Shown here: positions 62,464-64,000 of the stretch, one piece after another
Layout: the number at the start of each line of letters is the position of its first letter
Position numbering within the stretch: the stretch's first letter is position 1
Source of the DNA: Devosia sp. Root413D1
GTDB taxonomy: Bacteria; Pseudomonadota; Alphaproteobacteria; Rhizobiales; Devosiaceae
Direction of reading: 5' to 3'
DNA length: 64,000 nucleotides
Assembly: GCF_001425235.1 (NCBI RefSeq)
Contig: NZ_LMEA01000011.1
Location: 434,001 to 498,000, forward strand
Notes under the pieces: model-generated
The model's database searches: none
What the model saw: only the letters and a program-made list of their open reading frames with translations
What the model was told of the DNA's origin: nothing
Program-made: the position numbers and the translations under genes

Positions 62464-64000
62464 ATGCCAAAACGCACCGACATCAAATCGATCCTCATCA
62501 TCGGTGCGGGTCCGATCATCATCGGCCAGGCCTGCGAGTTCGATTACTCCGGCACCCAGGCGTGCAAGGCGCTGAAGGACGAGGGCTACCGGATCATCCT
62601 GGTGAACTCCAATCCGGCGACGATCATGACCGATCCGGACCTGGCCGACGCCACTTACGTCGAGCCGATCACCCCCGAGATCGTCGCCAAGATCATCGAG
62701 AAGGAGCGCCCCGACGCGCTGCTCCCGACCATGGGCGGCCAGACGGCGCTCAACTGCGCCCTCAGCCTCAAGAAGATGGGCATCCTCGACAAGTACAACG
62801 TCGAAATGATCGGCGCCGATGCCGAGGCCATCGACAAGGCCGAGGACCGCGAGCTGTTCCGCGACGCCATGAAGAAGATCGGGCTCGAAACCCCGCGCTC
62901 CATGCTCGCCCACAACACCATCGAGGCGCTGCAGGCGCTCGAGGTGATTGGCCTGCCCTGCATCATCCGCCCCAGCTTCACGCTGGGCGGCACCGGCGGC
63001 GGCATCGCCTATAACAAGGAAGAATATCTCGCCATCGTCGAGACCGGCGTCGACGCCTCGCCCACCGATGAAGTGCTGATCGAGGAGAGCGTGCTCGGCT
63101 GGAAAGAGTACGAGATGGAAGTCGTTCGCGACAAGAACGACAACTGCATCATCATCTGCTCGATCGAGAACCTCGATCCGATGGGCGTCCATACCGGCGA
63201 TTCCATCACTGTCGCGCCGGCCCTGACGCTGACCGACAAAGAGTACCAGATCATGCGCGACGCCTCGATCGCGGTGCTGCGCGAGATCGGCGTCGAGACC
63301 GGTGGTTCGAACGTGCAGTTCGCCATCAACCCGGCCGATGGCCGGATGATCGTCATCGAGATGAACCCGCGCGTCTCGCGTTCGTCCGCCCTCGCCTCGA
63401 AGGCCACCGGCTTCCCGATCGCCAAGGTCGCCGCCCGCCTCGCCGTCGGCTACACCCTCGACGAACTCGAGAACGACATCACCGGCGGCGCCACCCCGGC
63501 TTCGTTCGAACCGACCATCGACTACGTCGTCACCAAAATCCCGCGCTTCGCCTTCGAAAAATTCCCCGGCGCCGATAACCGCCTGACCACTTCGATGAAG
63601 TCGGTCGGCGAAGCCATGGCCATCGGCCGCACCTTCCAGGAATCGCTGCAGAAGGCGCTGCGCTCGCTCGAAACCGGCCTTACCGGTCTCAACGAGATCG
63701 GCATCCCCGGCTTCGCCACCGGCGCGCCGGAAGACGACAACGAGAACGCGGTGTTCGCCGCCATCTCCACCCCGACGCCGCAGCGCCTGCTGCATGTCGC
63801 CGAAGCGATGCGGCTCGGCTATAGCCTCGAAGACATCCACGATGCGTCCAAGATCGATCCGTGGTTCCTCGAAGAAATCCACGGCCTGGTCCAGACCGAA
63901 AAGAAGGTCCGTGAGCTCGGCCTGCCCGACACCGCCGGCGCACTGCGCAGCCTCAAGGCCATGGGCTTTTCCGATCGCCGTCTCGCCGACCTCGCCGGCA
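62464..64000 (+). CDS. carB: carbamoyl-phosphate synthase large subunit CarB, partial (5' end)
   Basis: The first 512 codons of a roughly 1100-residue protein; the gene runs off the right edge. [30 protein letters not shown] at 8-37 opens the N-terminal pre-ATP-grasp domain; [21 protein letters not shown] and [19 protein letters not shown] are ATP-grasp elements, and [33 protein letters not shown] follows. It makes carbamoyl phosphate with CarA. carA lies 32 kb upstream, so the two are not one operon. The hairpin at 62404 lies in its leader. Confidence 0.97.
   Translation, partial: MPKRTDIKSILIIGAGPIIIGQACEFDYSGTQACKALKDEGYRIILVNSNPATIMTDPDLADATYVEPITPEIVAKIIEKERPDALLPTMGGQTALNCALSLKKMGILDKYNVEMIGADAEAIDKAEDRELFRDAMKKIGLETPRSMLAHNTIEALQALEVIGLPCIIRPSFTLGGTGGGIAYNKEEYLAIVETGVDASPTDEVLIEESVLGWKEYEMEVVRDKNDNCIIICSIENLDPMGVHTGDSITVAPALTLTDKEYQIMRDASIAVLREIGVETGGSNVQFAINPADGRMIVIEMNPRVSRSSALASKATGFPIAKVAARLAVGYTLDELENDITGGATPASFEPTIDYVVTKIPRFAFEKFPGADNRLTTSMKSVGEAMAIGRTFQESLQKALRSLETGLTGLNEIGIPGFATGAPEDDNENAVFAAISTPTPQRLLHVAEAMRLGYSLEDIHDASKIDPWFLEEIHGLVQTEKKVRELGLPDTAGALRSLKAMGFSDRRLADLAG

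Overview
The window looks like a chromosomal segment of a high-GC alphaproteobacterium of the order Hyphomicrobiales, most likely Devosia or a close relative. The call rests on the RpoD and DnaG type, the carA / yqeY / dnaG / rpoD neighbourhood, Hyphomicrobiales-type small families (DUF1127, DUF2277, DUF2161, HlyU, DUF6665) and dispersed GTCATCC...GGATGAC palindromes. No rRNA, tRNA, CRISPR array, prophage or transposase was seen. It is mostly core chromosome with envelope and transport genes.

Layout. 1-2.9 kb: tail of a RibD-like reductase, then a minus-strand pair (FAH-family dehydratase and aldehyde dehydrogenase) that fits the end of an oxidative pentose pathway giving 2-oxoglutarate. 3.1-11 kb: envelope genes (two SIMPL proteins, TauE exporter, a large OmpA-family protein, YqhA, a small anchored protein, DUF4424). 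11-14.2 kb: Lrp and GyrI-like pair, DUF533, luciferase-like oxidoreductase. 14.2-17.5 kb: four tandem, translationally coupled family 25 glycosyltransferases. 17.6-22.5 kb (minus): small conserved genes, rpoD and dnaG. 22.6-28 kb: BrkB and HdeD membrane proteins, an MFS pump and a diguanylate cyclase. 28.1-30.6 kb: VOC protein and yqeY (minus), carA (plus), a secreted EF-hand protein. 30.8-34.3 kb (minus): zinc peptidase, a degenerate paralogue of it, a cupin and a second diguanylate cyclase. 34.5-41 kb (plus): CpdB-like nucleotidase, cyclopropane fatty acid synthase, RNase T2, and an ABC exporter pair. 41-44.5 kb: two MFS pumps divergent from an ArsR regulator with two clear operators, and a GNAT enzyme. 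45-50.4 kb: an acetoacetate-decarboxylase-like/PAS/LuxR fusion, DUF6665, an EamA exporter, an aldo/keto reductase and an HTH-TM-TPR protein. 50.6-53 kb: a multicopper oxidase and ZIP transporter pair behind a Fur/Mur-like box. 53-62.3 kb: M16 peptidase, clpS, ChaN-like protein, SRPBCC, an SH3/crystallin-like secreted protein and small conserved genes. 62.46 kb to the end: the start of carB.

The most interesting signals are: the decarboxylase-like/LuxR fusion; a direct repeat (TTCA, 11 bp apart, TTCA) in front of four separate secreted-protein genes, suggesting one envelope regulon; the peptidase/pseudo-peptidase pair; the four glycosyltransferases in a row; three C-x10-C modules in the OmpA protein; and the oxidase plus ZIP permease pair under a metal-type operator. 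Domain calls come from reading motifs, with no database search, so family-level calls are firmer than substrates.
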